The notes under the pieces are model-generated. The model was not told the origin of the DNA, searched no databases, and saw only the letters and a list, made by a program, of their open reading frames with translations. Both the position numbers and the translations under genes were made by a program. Below, piece by piece: positions 7,571-15,412 of a stretch of 64,000 nucleotides of DNA; position 1 is the first letter of the stretch, and each line of letters opens with the position of its first letter. This DNA comes from Bdellovibrionales bacterium (GTDB lineage Bacteria > Bdellovibrionota > Bdellovibrionia > Bdellovibrionales > Bdellovibrionaceae): the NCBI GenBank assembly GCA_016713585.1, contig JADJOV010000002.1, forward strand, positions 248,001 through 312,000, read 5' to 3'.

Positions 7571-8151
7571 ATGGATAAAAACCAAGAAAATAAACTTAAA
7601 AAGCTCGGCATCTTCACTCTTGCTCAAGCCAATGAATTGGGCATCACCCAGCAAAGCCTTTCTAAACTTGTGAAGCAGGAAAAAATCAAACGAGTGGATC
7701 GTGGGATATTTCTTCACCCCGAAGCGAACCTTGGACGTGAATACGATTTTCAAATCGCCTGTGCAAAACTTGGCCCCGATGCAGTTATTGGCAAGATGTC
7801 CGCCCTCTTTTATTACAATCTTGTCGAGCAGGTTCCAAAACAAACATGGGTTCTTGTTCCACCTCATAAAATCACCAGCAATCGCTCTTACCGCCTGATT
7901 AGAACACAAACCCCCTTGATAAGGGCATCGTCGTGGGAAACGGGTATAAGGTTGCCTCTATTGAGCGGGCTATTATGGAGGGCTTTAAGCTTGCCAGTAA
8001 AATTGGTGAGCGAACAGCGATCCATGCTTGCCGAACGGCCATCCAACAAAAGCAAACTACACTCAAGAAAATTGGAATGACGGCCAAAGAACTTGGCCTT
8101 GACTCCTACCTTACCAAATACTTTGAGACCATCATCGGGGCAATACAATGA
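7571..8151 (+). CDS. abiEi: AbiEi-like type IV antitoxin (frameshifted)
   Basis: About 193-aa protein with an N-terminal winged-helix domain (LGIFTLAQANELGITQQSLS, KRVDRGIFLHP) and the AbiEi C-terminal region (VASIERAIMEGFKLASKIGE). It represses the operon and antagonises the AbiEii toxin. The frame shifts in a C5 run at 7911-7915: upstream it reads RLIRTQTPL, and one base later DKGIVVGNGYKVASIERA continues the family pattern. This is either a real disruption or a homopolymer error. Its stop overlaps the abiEii start as ATGA. An in-frame GTG at 7517 is an alternative start. Confidence 0.75.
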
Positions 8152-8990
8152 CCACAAAAGCAAAAGGCACATCGATAAGACAAAAAATCATTGATCTTGG
8201 AAAAAAGCTCGGTGTTGAACCACGCGACCTTGAAACCGTTTTTATGATCGAGCGACTGGTCGCTCGCTTGATTGCGGATAAAAAACTGGCAAGCAATCTT
8301 GTTTTTAAATGTGGATTTGTAGGACTCAAAGTTTATGAGTCGCCTCGCTACACGGTCGATCTCGATGCTCTACTGGTGAAATCAAATGTTGATGAAACAC
8401 TTGAGCGAGTCAAACAACAGGCTGAGATTGATTTGAACGATGGCGTTTGGTTCCGTTTTGAAAGTCAGGTGGATCTTGCCACACAAGGCGAATACGGCGG
8501 AATCCGTCACTCTTACAGAGCGGGTATCGGCGAAGTTCTAAAAAATATTAAAAAAGCACAGGTCATACATTTTGATTTGGGGATTGGTGATCCCATTACT
8601 CCGGGGCCACAAAAAGAACAAACTCCATCGCTACTCGGTGGTAATGAGGAAATCAGGTGGTCGGTTTATCCGATTGAAACGATCTGTGCGGAAAAGCTCC
8701 ACTCTTTGATTTCACACGGTGATGAAAATTCCCGATCTAAAGATGTCCATGACCTTGCCATCTTTTTGCCAAAGGTGGACGGTTCTACTATGAAAGAAGC
8801 TCTCAAGCGGAGTTTTGAATTCCGCTCGACGGAATTACCAACATCTTTTTATGCAGAAATTAAAAAACTAAACACGGCCCGGCTTGAGCGGGGCTGGGCC
8901 AGTGCGGTGGACTCCATTCCTAATGCGATGAGTTTTAAAACGGCGTTTGATCAAATGTTGAAATTGATCGGCGAGCTTGAGGCTAAGTAA
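8148..8990 (+). CDS. abiEii: AbiEii-type nucleotidyltransferase toxin
   Basis: 280-aa protein of the AbiEii/AbiGii family (DUF1814 nucleotidyltransferases), the toxin of a type IV toxin-antitoxin and abortive-infection system. Family members add nucleotides to tRNA acceptor ends. Visible blocks: LVFKCGFVGLKVYESPRYTV then DLDALL (residues about 50-75, with the nucleotidyltransferase Asp pair), then ETICAEKLHSLISHG and SRSKDVHDLAIFL (residues about 180-208). The canonical GGT appears here as GFVGL. Coupled to the AbiEi gene upstream and to a small third frame downstream. Confidence 0.85.
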   Translation: MTTKAKGTSIRQKIIDLGKKLGVEPRDLETVFMIERLVARLIADKKLASNLVFKCGFVGLKVYESPRYTVDLDALLVKSNVDETLERVKQQAEIDLNDGVWFRFESQVDLATQGEYGGIRHSYRAGIGEVLKNIKKAQVIHFDLGIGDPITPGPQKEQTPSLLGGNEEIRWSVYPIETICAEKLHSLISHGDENSRSKDVHDLAIFLPKVDGSTMKEALKRSFEFRSTELPTSFYAEIKKLNTARLERGWASAVDSIPNAMSFKTAFDQMLKLIGELEAK

Positions 8991-9241
8991 TGCCAAGCCT
9001 TATTTTAGAACAACCGCTTAGCGGCAAGGCTTTAAAGGAAAGAAAAAAACAAGCTCACGACCGCTTTGGTGAGCTGATGGCTTTTTATAGCATTAGCAAA
9101 AATCTATACGTTTATACCGAAATCGTTTTCCGTCAGCTCGTGATGCACGAAAACTTTAATACCGCGTTCGCGTATAAAAATGAAAAGCCAATCCAGTTTC
9201 CTCATCCTCTGCGCCAATCTTCATCTGCACATCTACTTTGA
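8990..9241 (+). CDS. Truncated third AbiE-operon gene of unknown function
   Basis: 83-codon frame starting in a TAATG overlap with the abiEii stop, so it was probably translated with it. The first 60 residues (LSGKALKERKKQAHDRFGEL, FYSISKNLYVYTEIVFRQLV) are not recognised. From about 9170 the DNA belongs to the antisense of the ThrRS fragment, so the C-terminus is an artefact of a recombination junction. Probably a gene cut off by that event. Confidence 0.4.
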   Translation: MPSLILEQPLSGKALKERKKQAHDRFGELMAFYSISKNLYVYTEIVFRQLVMHENFNTAFAYKNEKPIQFPHPLRQSSSAHLL

Positions 9242-9923
9242 GTCCATAAAAAACAGCCTCACCAACAGCTTCAAAGAACGGAAGCCCCTTTTTGATCAGA
9301 CTTGCTCTTAGTATCTCTTCCCATTGAATCCAAAGGTTAGATGGACCATCAAAATCCATCTTTCGATTTGGATCGTGCAATGAAAGTCGATAGCGGTAGC
9401 CTTTCAGACCAAGAATCGAGTAGCAATGTTCGTGAAGGTCGAGGACCTTGCCAATCTCAGACATTGCATCATCAGGATCGATGTAAATGTGAGCATCATT
9501 CTGACAGAGACCCCGAACCCGACTTAATCCTTTCAACGATCCGCTATTTTCATAACGATAAACTTGTCCATACTCCGCGATTCTCAAGGGCAACTGACGA
9601 TAACTGCGGGGACTGCATGAGAATACTTTGTGGTGATGCGGACAATTCATCGGCTTGAGATAGTAATCACTGTTGTCTTCCGGCCATTTCATCGGAGGAT
9701 ACATGTTTTCATTAAATGCTCTGAGATGACCTGACTGTTGATACAGCTCTCCTTTTGCCAAGTGCGGACTGACGACCCGCTGATAGCCATCTTTTTTCCC
9801 AAGACTCTTCACAAAGTTCTCGAGTTCATCCCGCATAGCAACTCCGTTTGGAAGCCATACCGGGAACCCTGCGCCTATCTGATCATCAAAGAAAAGGATC
9901 TCCCTAAAATTTCTGAGACGCAA
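9156..9923 (-). pseudogene. Threonyl-tRNA synthetase catalytic-core fragment
   Basis: 255 codons of class II ThrRS core: GAGFPVWLPNGVAMRDELEN (motif 1 region), the zinc-site PMNCPHH, YRYENSGSLKGLSRVRG (motif 2 with its Arg), then DIHEHCYS-like and KKGLPFFEAVGEAVFYGLKV. The N-terminal TGS and editing domains, motif 3 and the anticodon-binding domain are all missing (a full enzyme is about 640 aa). The first codon used is TTG and the open frame extends a little further upstream. It ends at the junction with the AbiE third frame. Probably inactive; a duplicated partial copy or a residual resistance paralogue. Confidence 0.75.
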
Positions 9924-10157
9924 AAAAATGCGATCAGAAAAAGTGTTTAAGTCATAGCTTCAAATTGTTTTTGGATGCCCCAGTTTGGGACAAAGAACTT
10001 TGGATTACCCCTGAGGGGTGGTAGTGGTGGACTTAGACTGAAAAAAAGCGTGGTACGATTCCATTGTTACTATAGTATCGGAATCCAAATGAAAAACCAA
10101 AATAGAAATTCTAATGACCTCCAGAAGAGAAACAAATAACCAGACCTGGTGGAACGA

Positions 10158-10570
10158 TCAATCGAGTTCCATCCGTTGGTAAAAATCAGAGCTTTCTCCC
10201 ACGGGCCTGAAGCCCATCTTAGAATAAGTAGAGAAGCGTCCTGAAAACTCAGCCTCATTGACGGGGAAGCGTTTTCGGTTCTCACTCGGAATAGGGAACG
10301 CAGAGATTAAACTGGCTCCGTTCGCTTTTGCACAATCGATAGCTGCTCGGATCAAATCCGTCGAGACCCCTTGCCCCCTAAAACCGTCTCGCACAAATAT
10401 ACAATGAATTGACCACTCATTTGGCTTACCCGATGGTTGGCAGCCGATCCCGTTGGGCACCCCGCGGGTTCGCGGTGGTTCAAACACCAGCATTCCGTAC
10501 ACTGACTGTCGGTACTCATCAAAGAAACAAAATTATTCCAAGTTTCAGAACTGAGTTCCTGGATTTTCAT
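10158..10570 (-). pseudogene. Broken GNAT acetyltransferase
   Basis: Two overlapping frames make one gene. The N-terminus ELSSETWNNFVSLMSTDSQC then CWCLNHREP reads in the frame starting at 10570. The C-terminus EWSIHCIFVRDGFRGQGVST then LIRAAIDCAKANGASLISAF reads in another frame to 10158. The expected 40 or so residues between are largely missing, so there is probably a deletion as well as a frameshift near 10440-10500. The start overlaps the HAD stop as ATGA. Related to the fragment at 4247-4345. Confidence 0.7.
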
Positions 10571-11182
10571 ATATGAATCTCCATCTGTTGAAAGCCTTCA
10601 AATGACTTGTAATGATGTGTAACCATACCCAATTCTTTTGCAGCTTGAACGTGTGACAAAGAATCATCGACAAACAAAATCTCTGGAAGGTTCGCATCCA
10701 AGTTCATTAACAACATGCTGATAAATTTTCATGTCAGGCTTACAGGCACCGATCTCAGCGGAGTTAAAGATTTTGAAAAATCGGTTTTCAATTCCAAGTG
10801 TTTTGAGATCACTCTTGAGTCGAGAAGTACCGTTAGTAAGTACAGCGACCTGAATACCAGAGAATCTTGATTCTACATGACTCAAATAACGGTGATCTAT
10901 GATTCCTGAAAAGTCGCTCCATTCAGTTATGGCCGCTACCGCAACCTTCTCTCCGCATACTTTTGACAGAGCTTTTGTTATTTCAGATCGCCATGCTTCG
11001 TCTGTGATCAAACCACAGACAGCTCGATACAGAAGGGTCTTCTCGAAAGCCTCAGCGAAAATAGCTCCGGAGGGTAAGCCAAATTTCTGCTCGACAGAGC
11101 TGACACGTTCAGGTAGGTACATTCGTATAACGCCGTCCAAATCAGACAGCAGAAACTTGATCTTCACTTTCTTAGCTTTCAC
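10567..11182 (-). CDS. HAD-superfamily hydrolase (frameshifted near its end)
   Basis: About 205 residues. It has the HAD motif I as FLLSDLDGVIR (nucleophile Asp), motif II in QVAVLTNGTSRLK, and motif III Lys in EIGACKPDMKIYQ. Motif IV reads FVDDSLSHVQAAKELGM only after a one-base frame change near 10690-10715; without it the frame stops at 10664. The restored frame ends at 10567-10569, overlapping the next gene's ATG, which supports the correction. Substrate unknown; family IA phosphatases act on small phosphate esters. Confidence 0.75.
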
Positions 11183-11785
11183 ATCTCACCCCGCCGCATC
11201 AATGATACCTGAATCGAACCAAAACCAAATCGAGCAAAGATGAACTTAGCTCCCGCAGTAAAAGCTGCTTCTTGATCCCAGTGAGTGTCACCGATGTAAA
11301 TAGGTCGCTTAAGGGAATTTCTATTCGCGATCTCTTTAATGTTCTCTGCCTTAGGACGACTTGTTTGACCGAAGCAAAGCGTGTCTTGAAAAGCATCCCG
11401 AAGACCCGAGTGCTCAAAAAATGCGTTGAGATACCACTCCTGGCAATTGCTGACGAGAAACAGTTTGTACTCTCGGCTGAGTTGACGAATCCCTTCCGAC
11501 ATTCCTTCGTAAAATCGTCCACCACGTTGAAGAATCTCATTCTTCTCAGATTCATCTAACAGCGTTCTAAGATTCGGAACTTTCTCAGCATGTGAATCGA
11601 AAAGTACATCAACACATTTATCGAAAGGTAATCCTGAGACTTTTTTTAATTGCGGCTTCGTCGATGGAGATGTCGATTCCCAAATCATTTGCAGTCTTAA
11701 ACCATGCGATTGCACTTGTTGGAGAAGCGTCCCAAAGTGTTCCATCAAGATCAAAGATGATTGAGTCGCATGGTGGCCTGTACAT
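11179..11785 (-). CDS. HAD-superfamily hydrolase (frameshifted near its start)
   Basis: About 200 residues. The N-terminus CDSIIFDLDGTLWDASPTSA (motif I DxDGT) begins at ATG 11785, next to the stop of the peptidase E-GNAT gene. The frame changes in a T7 run at 11641-11647 (poly-A on the coding strand) and continues as VSGLPFDKCVDVLFDSHAEK, LFLVSNCQEWYLNAF (motif II), SRPKAENIKEI (motif III) and PIYIGDTHWDQEAAFTAGAK (motif IV). It resembles phosphoglycolate-phosphatase-like proteins. The stop overlaps the next HAD start as ATGA. Confidence 0.78.
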
Positions 11786-12985
11786 CTAGTAACTTAGCTC
11801 CATCTTCATCGGATAACATCTTACTGGCGTACCACTGATTTCAACGGTTGCCTCAGGACCAGAATCGACAAAGCCAACCTTGCGGTAAAAGTTCTGCGCG
11901 GTGATCGTGGCTTCTAGTGACACTTGCTTTACTTTTGCAGATTTAATTTCTTCCATCATCAAATCAACAATCGCTTTGCCAAGCGATTTACCGACTACGT
12001 TGGGAGTTAAATAGAGACCGAAAATGTGACCGCGTTTCAAGCCATCCTTTTCAAAAATCTTGAGATGACCGTAGCCCTCGATGGAGCCATTGTCCTCTAC
12101 TACCCATACCAAATCATTTTTAATCGAACCAACTCGTTGATCTTCTCGGTAAGGCCGATGACCCCAAGCCTGAATCTCCTGAGGAGAATGATCTTTTGAG
12201 CAAATCTCTTGAATCGACTTCATGTGGGCTCGATGAATGGATTCGGCATCTTGAATTGCAGCTCTTCGCACGAGTAACGAATTGCCACCTAAGTATTTTG
12301 CCGAGTGAATCTCTTCTACGATCTCACCATTTTTCATCAAGAGAGAATAAGCTTTCTTCTCTGGGTGTGACGACACAAAGCTCTTGAGTTCTTCATTAAT
12401 GAAATGAGCCGCAACCCCATCTTCTGTCGCCAAACCAGGGAGAATCTCGCCGTTCTTGAGAAGTTGATGATATGATGGCCGACGTTCTGCCTCGCCATCA
12501 TAGTGCGGACAGTTGCTACCCTTCAGCCAACCCAAACATTTCAAACTTGAAAGACGACCAGGAAGTGAATCGGTTACGCCTTGTTCAAACCAACAGATTG
12601 ATCCCGCACTGATTCCAGCCAAGATAGTTCCGTTTTCGTAGGCTTTACGAATTGCAGTATCAAGACCCCAATCCTTCCAAAGCGTCAAAAGATTCCGTGT
12701 ATTACCACCACCAACATACAAGACATCCTGATCGAGAATGAACTTTTCGATCTCGGCAGTGTGACCGCGAAAGAGACTGAGATGCGACGGTGTGCAGTTC
12801 AGTTTTTTGAAGCTGGCATAAAAGCGATCAATGTAACCTTGAGCATCACCACTGGCGGTACCGACAAAACAAACCTTGGGAGTTTCTTTATCTGACTGTT
12901 TTAAGATATAGAGATCGAGAAGTGGGTTCCAAGGTTCCATTGAAAAGCCACCACCACCCAGTGCAATGATCTGTCTTTTCGCCAT
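11786..12985 (-). CDS. Peptidase E (S51) / GNAT fusion protein
   Basis: 399-aa fusion. Residues 1-240 match the PepE/cyanophycinase-like serine peptidase family: IIALGGGGFSMEPWNPLLDL, DVLYVGGGNTRNLL, and the nucleophile elbow AGISAGSICWF. Residues 245-399 form a GNAT domain: VRRAAIQDAESIHRAH, IFGLYLTPNVVGKSLGKAIV and AQNFYRKVGFVDSG. PepE enzymes cleave Asp-X dipeptides; the pairing with an acetyltransferase suggests processing or inactivation of a peptide-like compound (inference). The start is the first ATG at 12985, directly after repeat C. First gene of a four-gene coupled operon. Confidence 0.85.
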   Translation of the reverse strand: MAKRQIIALGGGGFSMEPWNPLLDLYILKQSDKETPKVCFVGTASGDAQGYIDRFYASFKKLNCTPSHLSLFRGHTAEIEKFILDQDVLYVGGGNTRNLLTLWKDWGLDTAIRKAYENGTILAGISAGSICWFEQGVTDSLPGRLSSLKCLGWLKGSNCPHYDGEAERRPSYHQLLKNGEILPGLATEDGVAAHFINEELKSFVSSHPEKKAYSLLMKNGEIVEEIHSAKYLGGNSLLVRRAAIQDAESIHRAHMKSIQEICSKDHSPQEIQAWGHRPYREDQRVGSIKNDLVWVVEDNGSIEGYGHLKIFEKDGLKRGHIFGLYLTPNVVGKSLGKAIVDLMMEEIKSAKVKQVSLEATITAQNFYRKVGFVDSGPEATVEISGTPVRCYPMKMELSY

Positions 12986-13191
12986 CGTCCCCACCCCATA
13001 AAAAAGCCCGAAGTCTGCACTGTCTCAGCCCCTCGGGGTCAACGTTTTCGTCCCCATTTTGCAATCTTGGATTTGCCGCTTCATCGAGACGGCGAAGACT
13101 AACTCATCCAAACCAGTATCAAAAACCAAGTTCTGAGCCGCGAGAACTCCGGGGGACGGCCCGGGTTCTCAAACTCTGAAATTGGTGGAGG
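12986..13191 (-). repeat. Interspersed operon-leader repeat, copy C
   Basis: About 206 bp matching copy B nearly throughout. On the minus strand it starts CCTCCACCAATTTCAGAG, includes a GAGAAC/GTTCTC inverted repeat (13142-13170), GCGGCAAATCCAAGATTGC, a CCCGA/TCGGG stem with a T6 run, and ends in GGGGTGGGGACG directly before the peptidase E-GNAT ATG. Its distal end carries the exact ssrA 3' word CCTCCACCA, whereas copies A and B have CCTCCATCA. Confidence 0.8.
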
Positions 13192-13210
13192 AAAAAGGAA
13201 GTAGGCTTCC
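13192..13210 (-). terminator. Rho-independent terminator
   Basis: On the minus strand GGAAG-CCTA-CTTCC is followed by TTTTT. It lies about 150 bp beyond the stop of the unknown gene at 13361-13831, in the right orientation to end the TIGR02391 transcript. The stretch 13211-13360 shows only direct echoes of CTGGAGGA and an AGCTGATCAGCT palindrome; no gene is seen. Confidence 0.6.
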
Positions 13211-13360
13211 AAATTCTCCTCCAGCTATCTTTTAGCATAAGTCGCGTATTTATTGAAGTTTTAAGTTCGTCAGAAGCTGATCAGCTGACTGAAATCCCAA
13301 CTCTTAACGAGTGTTAAATCTGGAGGAAAACACCACAGTGAAAAATCAGCTGGAGGAGGA

Positions 13361-13831
13361 TCACATCATAAAGATGAATTCATTTTCGGGTGGCCATTCA
13401 GGCTCGCCATCTACCTTGTATCCCCTTAACCAAAGAGTGTTCTCAAAATTTCTTATGTAAAATCCTGTAGGATAGCTCTCATCGCTTTCTGGCCAAGGCG
13501 AGGCAATCGTAAGATATGGCCCCTCGGGTTGATCTAAATATTCCAACCTCAAAAAAGCTCCGAGATACATCGGGCACGGTTTCAAACCCATGCTAAGGGC
13601 CTTAGTGAGAATTTCCTGAAACGAACAAGGACTCTGCATTTTTAATGCAGACAAATTAACTTTGACGAGCTTGACGATCGAAGGGTGTGTGCCGGGAGAA
13701 GAAGGTGGAGGTTCAAGAAGTGTATGCGCATACTTATTAAATTGAACGCCAGCTGCGATGAGCTGGTTTATCAATTGTTCCTTAGATAAGCCACCTACGG
13801 AAATTTCTTTAAAAATCTGGTTTTCTTGCAT
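13361..13831 (-). CDS. Unknown protein paired with the TIGR02391 gene
   Basis: 156-aa soluble protein starting MQENQIFKEISVGGLSKEQL. Conserved-looking parts are LIAAGVQFNKYAHTLL near residues 25-40 and the C-terminal half with CPMYLGAFLRLEYLDQPEGP and LWLRGYKVDGEPEWPPENEF. No catalytic motif is recognised. It overlaps the end of the TIGR02391 gene by 23 bp in another frame, so the two are probably co-translated. Function not assignable. Confidence 0.6.
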   Translation of the reverse strand: MQENQIFKEISVGGLSKEQLINQLIAAGVQFNKYAHTLLEPPPSSPGTHPSIVKLVKVNLSALKMQSPCSFQEILTKALSMGLKPCPMYLGAFLRLEYLDQPEGPYLTIASPWPESDESYPTGFYIRNFENTLWLRGYKVDGEPEWPPENEFIFMM

Positions 13832-14435
13832 TATCAACCAATCGAAAAAGACCAGATGCAAAGCCTAGCCATTCCATAGCTTCTTCTTTAGAACTTGGAT
13901 TTATTAAGCTATGAGCATACTGGTTTCTTATAGCTTTCATCGCTCCAGTAAAAAGCATCATAAAACCAGTTTGCTCTTCGCTTTCCGTGGAAAGTTGAAG
14001 GATCGGTTTATTTGCGGAAAAAGCTTTTTGCATTAACGAAGTTCCCTTATCCGATATACCGCTTTTAGTTTCTACATAATTATCTAATCCAATGAAAGTA
14101 TCGGTGATCGCTTGGCGATAGTGCCCATTAGCCACCAAGTCGCCCGCGATTCGCTGAACTTCAGAATGTAACTGAGAAATTGTTAATGGAGGCGCGGCTT
14201 GAGTTCTTATGTTTACGGTACCATTGCTTAAAAAAGTTTGGCCCGTTGGAGTTACCGTAGCTACTCTCTGCTGAGTTGAATCCTTAAATTGAACTAAGCC
14301 ATGTTCCGCAAGCTCTTTCGCCAAATTGATTAATGGCGGCCAACCATTAGTTTTCATTTCCTTTACGATATTTCCATGCGTGTAGTTAACCCATTCTTCG
14401 TCGTGATAACCGTCTCCACGGCTTTTCGTTGCCAT
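13809..14435 (-). CDS. TIGR02391 (Ymh-like) family protein
   Basis: 208-aa protein. Its C-terminal 130 residues match TIGR02391: LVANGHYRQAITDTFIGLDN, TSLMQKAFSANKPILQL, GFMMLFTGAMKAIRNQYAHS (the RNxxAH-like end seen also in HEPN-type Abi proteins). The family is uncharacterised but common in accessory DNA. The N-terminal 70 residues are unassigned. Upstream, another frame (GTG near 14493, Lys-rich start) may be the true N-terminus joined by a frameshift near 14440; this is unresolved. Confidence 0.72.
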   Translation of the reverse strand: MATKSRGDGYHDEEWVNYTHGNIVKEMKTNGWPPLINLAKELAEHGLVQFKDSTQQRVATVTPTGQTFLSNGTVNIRTQAAPPLTISQLHSEVQRIAGDLVANGHYRQAITDTFIGLDNYVETKSGISDKGTSLMQKAFSANKPILQLSTESEEQTGFMMLFTGAMKAIRNQYAHSLINPSSKEEAMEWLGFASGLFRLVDNARKPDF

Positions 14436-14555
14436 ACCTTTGCGATCAGGCCAAGCAGCTTCTTATGTTCTTTCAAAATTGGTTTGCCAGTCACAGTAGG
14501 CTCCTCAATCTTCATCCAACTTTCTATCGAAGTAGTAAACCTTCAACTTCACAGA

Positions 14556-14610
14556 GAAAATCCGTTGGATGACCTGCCTAATCTTGACAGGATTTTCAAA
14601 ATGGTGGAGG
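14556..14610. other. Hairpin plus ssrA 3'-end word; candidate left attachment site
   Basis: An inverted repeat (GAAAATCC at 14556-14563, GGATTTTC at 14590-14597) is followed by AAAATGGTGGAGGTGG. At the ssrA 3' end (36190-36205) the DNA reads AAAATGGTGGAGGCGG, so 15 of 16 bases agree, and there too a hairpin (the ssrA terminator) lies on the same side. This is what is expected if an element integrated at ssrA and left a copy of the gene end here. The 258-bp gap around it has no convincing gene. Confidence 0.45.
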
Positions 14611-14692
14611 TGGAAGGGCCTCCATGTAATGTGTTGAAGATACTGGGAATTGCGGTTCGGAGCAAGGAGAAGGACAGCAAAGCGGCATCAAT

Positions 14693-15394
14693 TTAGATTT
14701 GAAGTCCTATTACCATTGTTGGATCAGCAATATCCGCTTTGAATTCAAAAATTAGCCTGTTGTTGGAAACACTAAGGGCCGGACTAGCCAAGACAAAGGA
14801 ATTAAACCATTCAAAAATCAACAGGCCGCTATCTTTTGTGACGGGGTGAAAGATTGGGTTGGTAAAGTCCATGATGTTCTCGGTCTGCATCCTTCCTGAC
14901 TTCTGATAACTCACCCTTCCATTCAGAAAATTTCGTTTAATTTGCAGTAGCCCCGTAGGATTGCACATTACGGTAACGTCTGGTGTAGATCCGCGTGACA
15001 GATTTGCCAAGGAGGTGTCGATTTGGGTTACTGAAGTTAGCGGCTGAAATTGAATTTGGTGAACTGTACGAGCCAAATCAAAACAGGCAGCACCAATCCA
15101 GGAAGAGGCCAATCGCAAAATGTGATTTCTCTGTTTTGATAGAAAATTGTAATCCAAATTTACAACATTTCCGCCGTTAAGAATTGGAACAGAAAAGGTC
15201 TTCAATGTTTTAGTCGTAACTTGAGTGGGCGCGGGTAACATTGCAGCCGGATTCTCAGGATCAATCCAAGCTACTTCAAACTCATCCGGGGCTACATACA
15301 TGTATTGGCCTGGTACAACTTCACCAACAACCTGCACTGGAGGTTGCTGTATTAAGTCGTTCACACAACTCTGAAGAAATTGCTGAAGTGGCAC
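14693..15394 (-). CDS. Unknown protein of the ImmA/PIN cluster
   Basis: 233-aa protein, no signal peptide or membrane segment seen. It begins MPLQQFLQSCVNDLIQQPPV and has a mostly beta-rich composition (FSVPILNGGNVVNLDYNFLS, VTVMCNPTGLLQIKRNF, LIFEWFNSFVLASPALSVS). No known family is recognised. It starts 18 bp after the membrane-protein stop, so it is probably the last gene of a four-gene transcript with the XRE-ImmA protease and PIN protein. Confidence 0.6.
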   Translation of the reverse strand: MPLQQFLQSCVNDLIQQPPVQVVGEVVPGQYMYVAPDEFEVAWIDPENPAAMLPAPTQVTTKTLKTFSVPILNGGNVVNLDYNFLSKQRNHILRLASSWIGAACFDLARTVHQIQFQPLTSVTQIDTSLANLSRGSTPDVTVMCNPTGLLQIKRNFLNGRVSYQKSGRMQTENIMDFTNPIFHPVTKDSGLLIFEWFNSFVLASPALSVSNNRLIFEFKADIADPTMVIGLQI

Positions 15395-15412
15395 TTGAAC
15401 CTCGCTTCTCTT

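Noticed and set aside
12986..13080. TPP riboswitch, because of GGGGCTGAGAC in repeat C
   Set aside because: Only the CTGAGA word matches; the rest of the THI element, including the second conserved stem, is absent, and the genes downstream are unrelated to thiamine.
4069..13191. Integron attC sites for the GNAT cassette-like array
   Set aside because: The inverted repeats do not carry the RYYYAAC/GTTRRRY boxes of attC, no integron integrase is visible, and segments hold several genes rather than one each.
14376..14696. Plus-strand 106-codon frame across the TIGR02391 start and the candidate att site
   Set aside because: Runs against a better-supported gene and through an inverted repeat; no family features.
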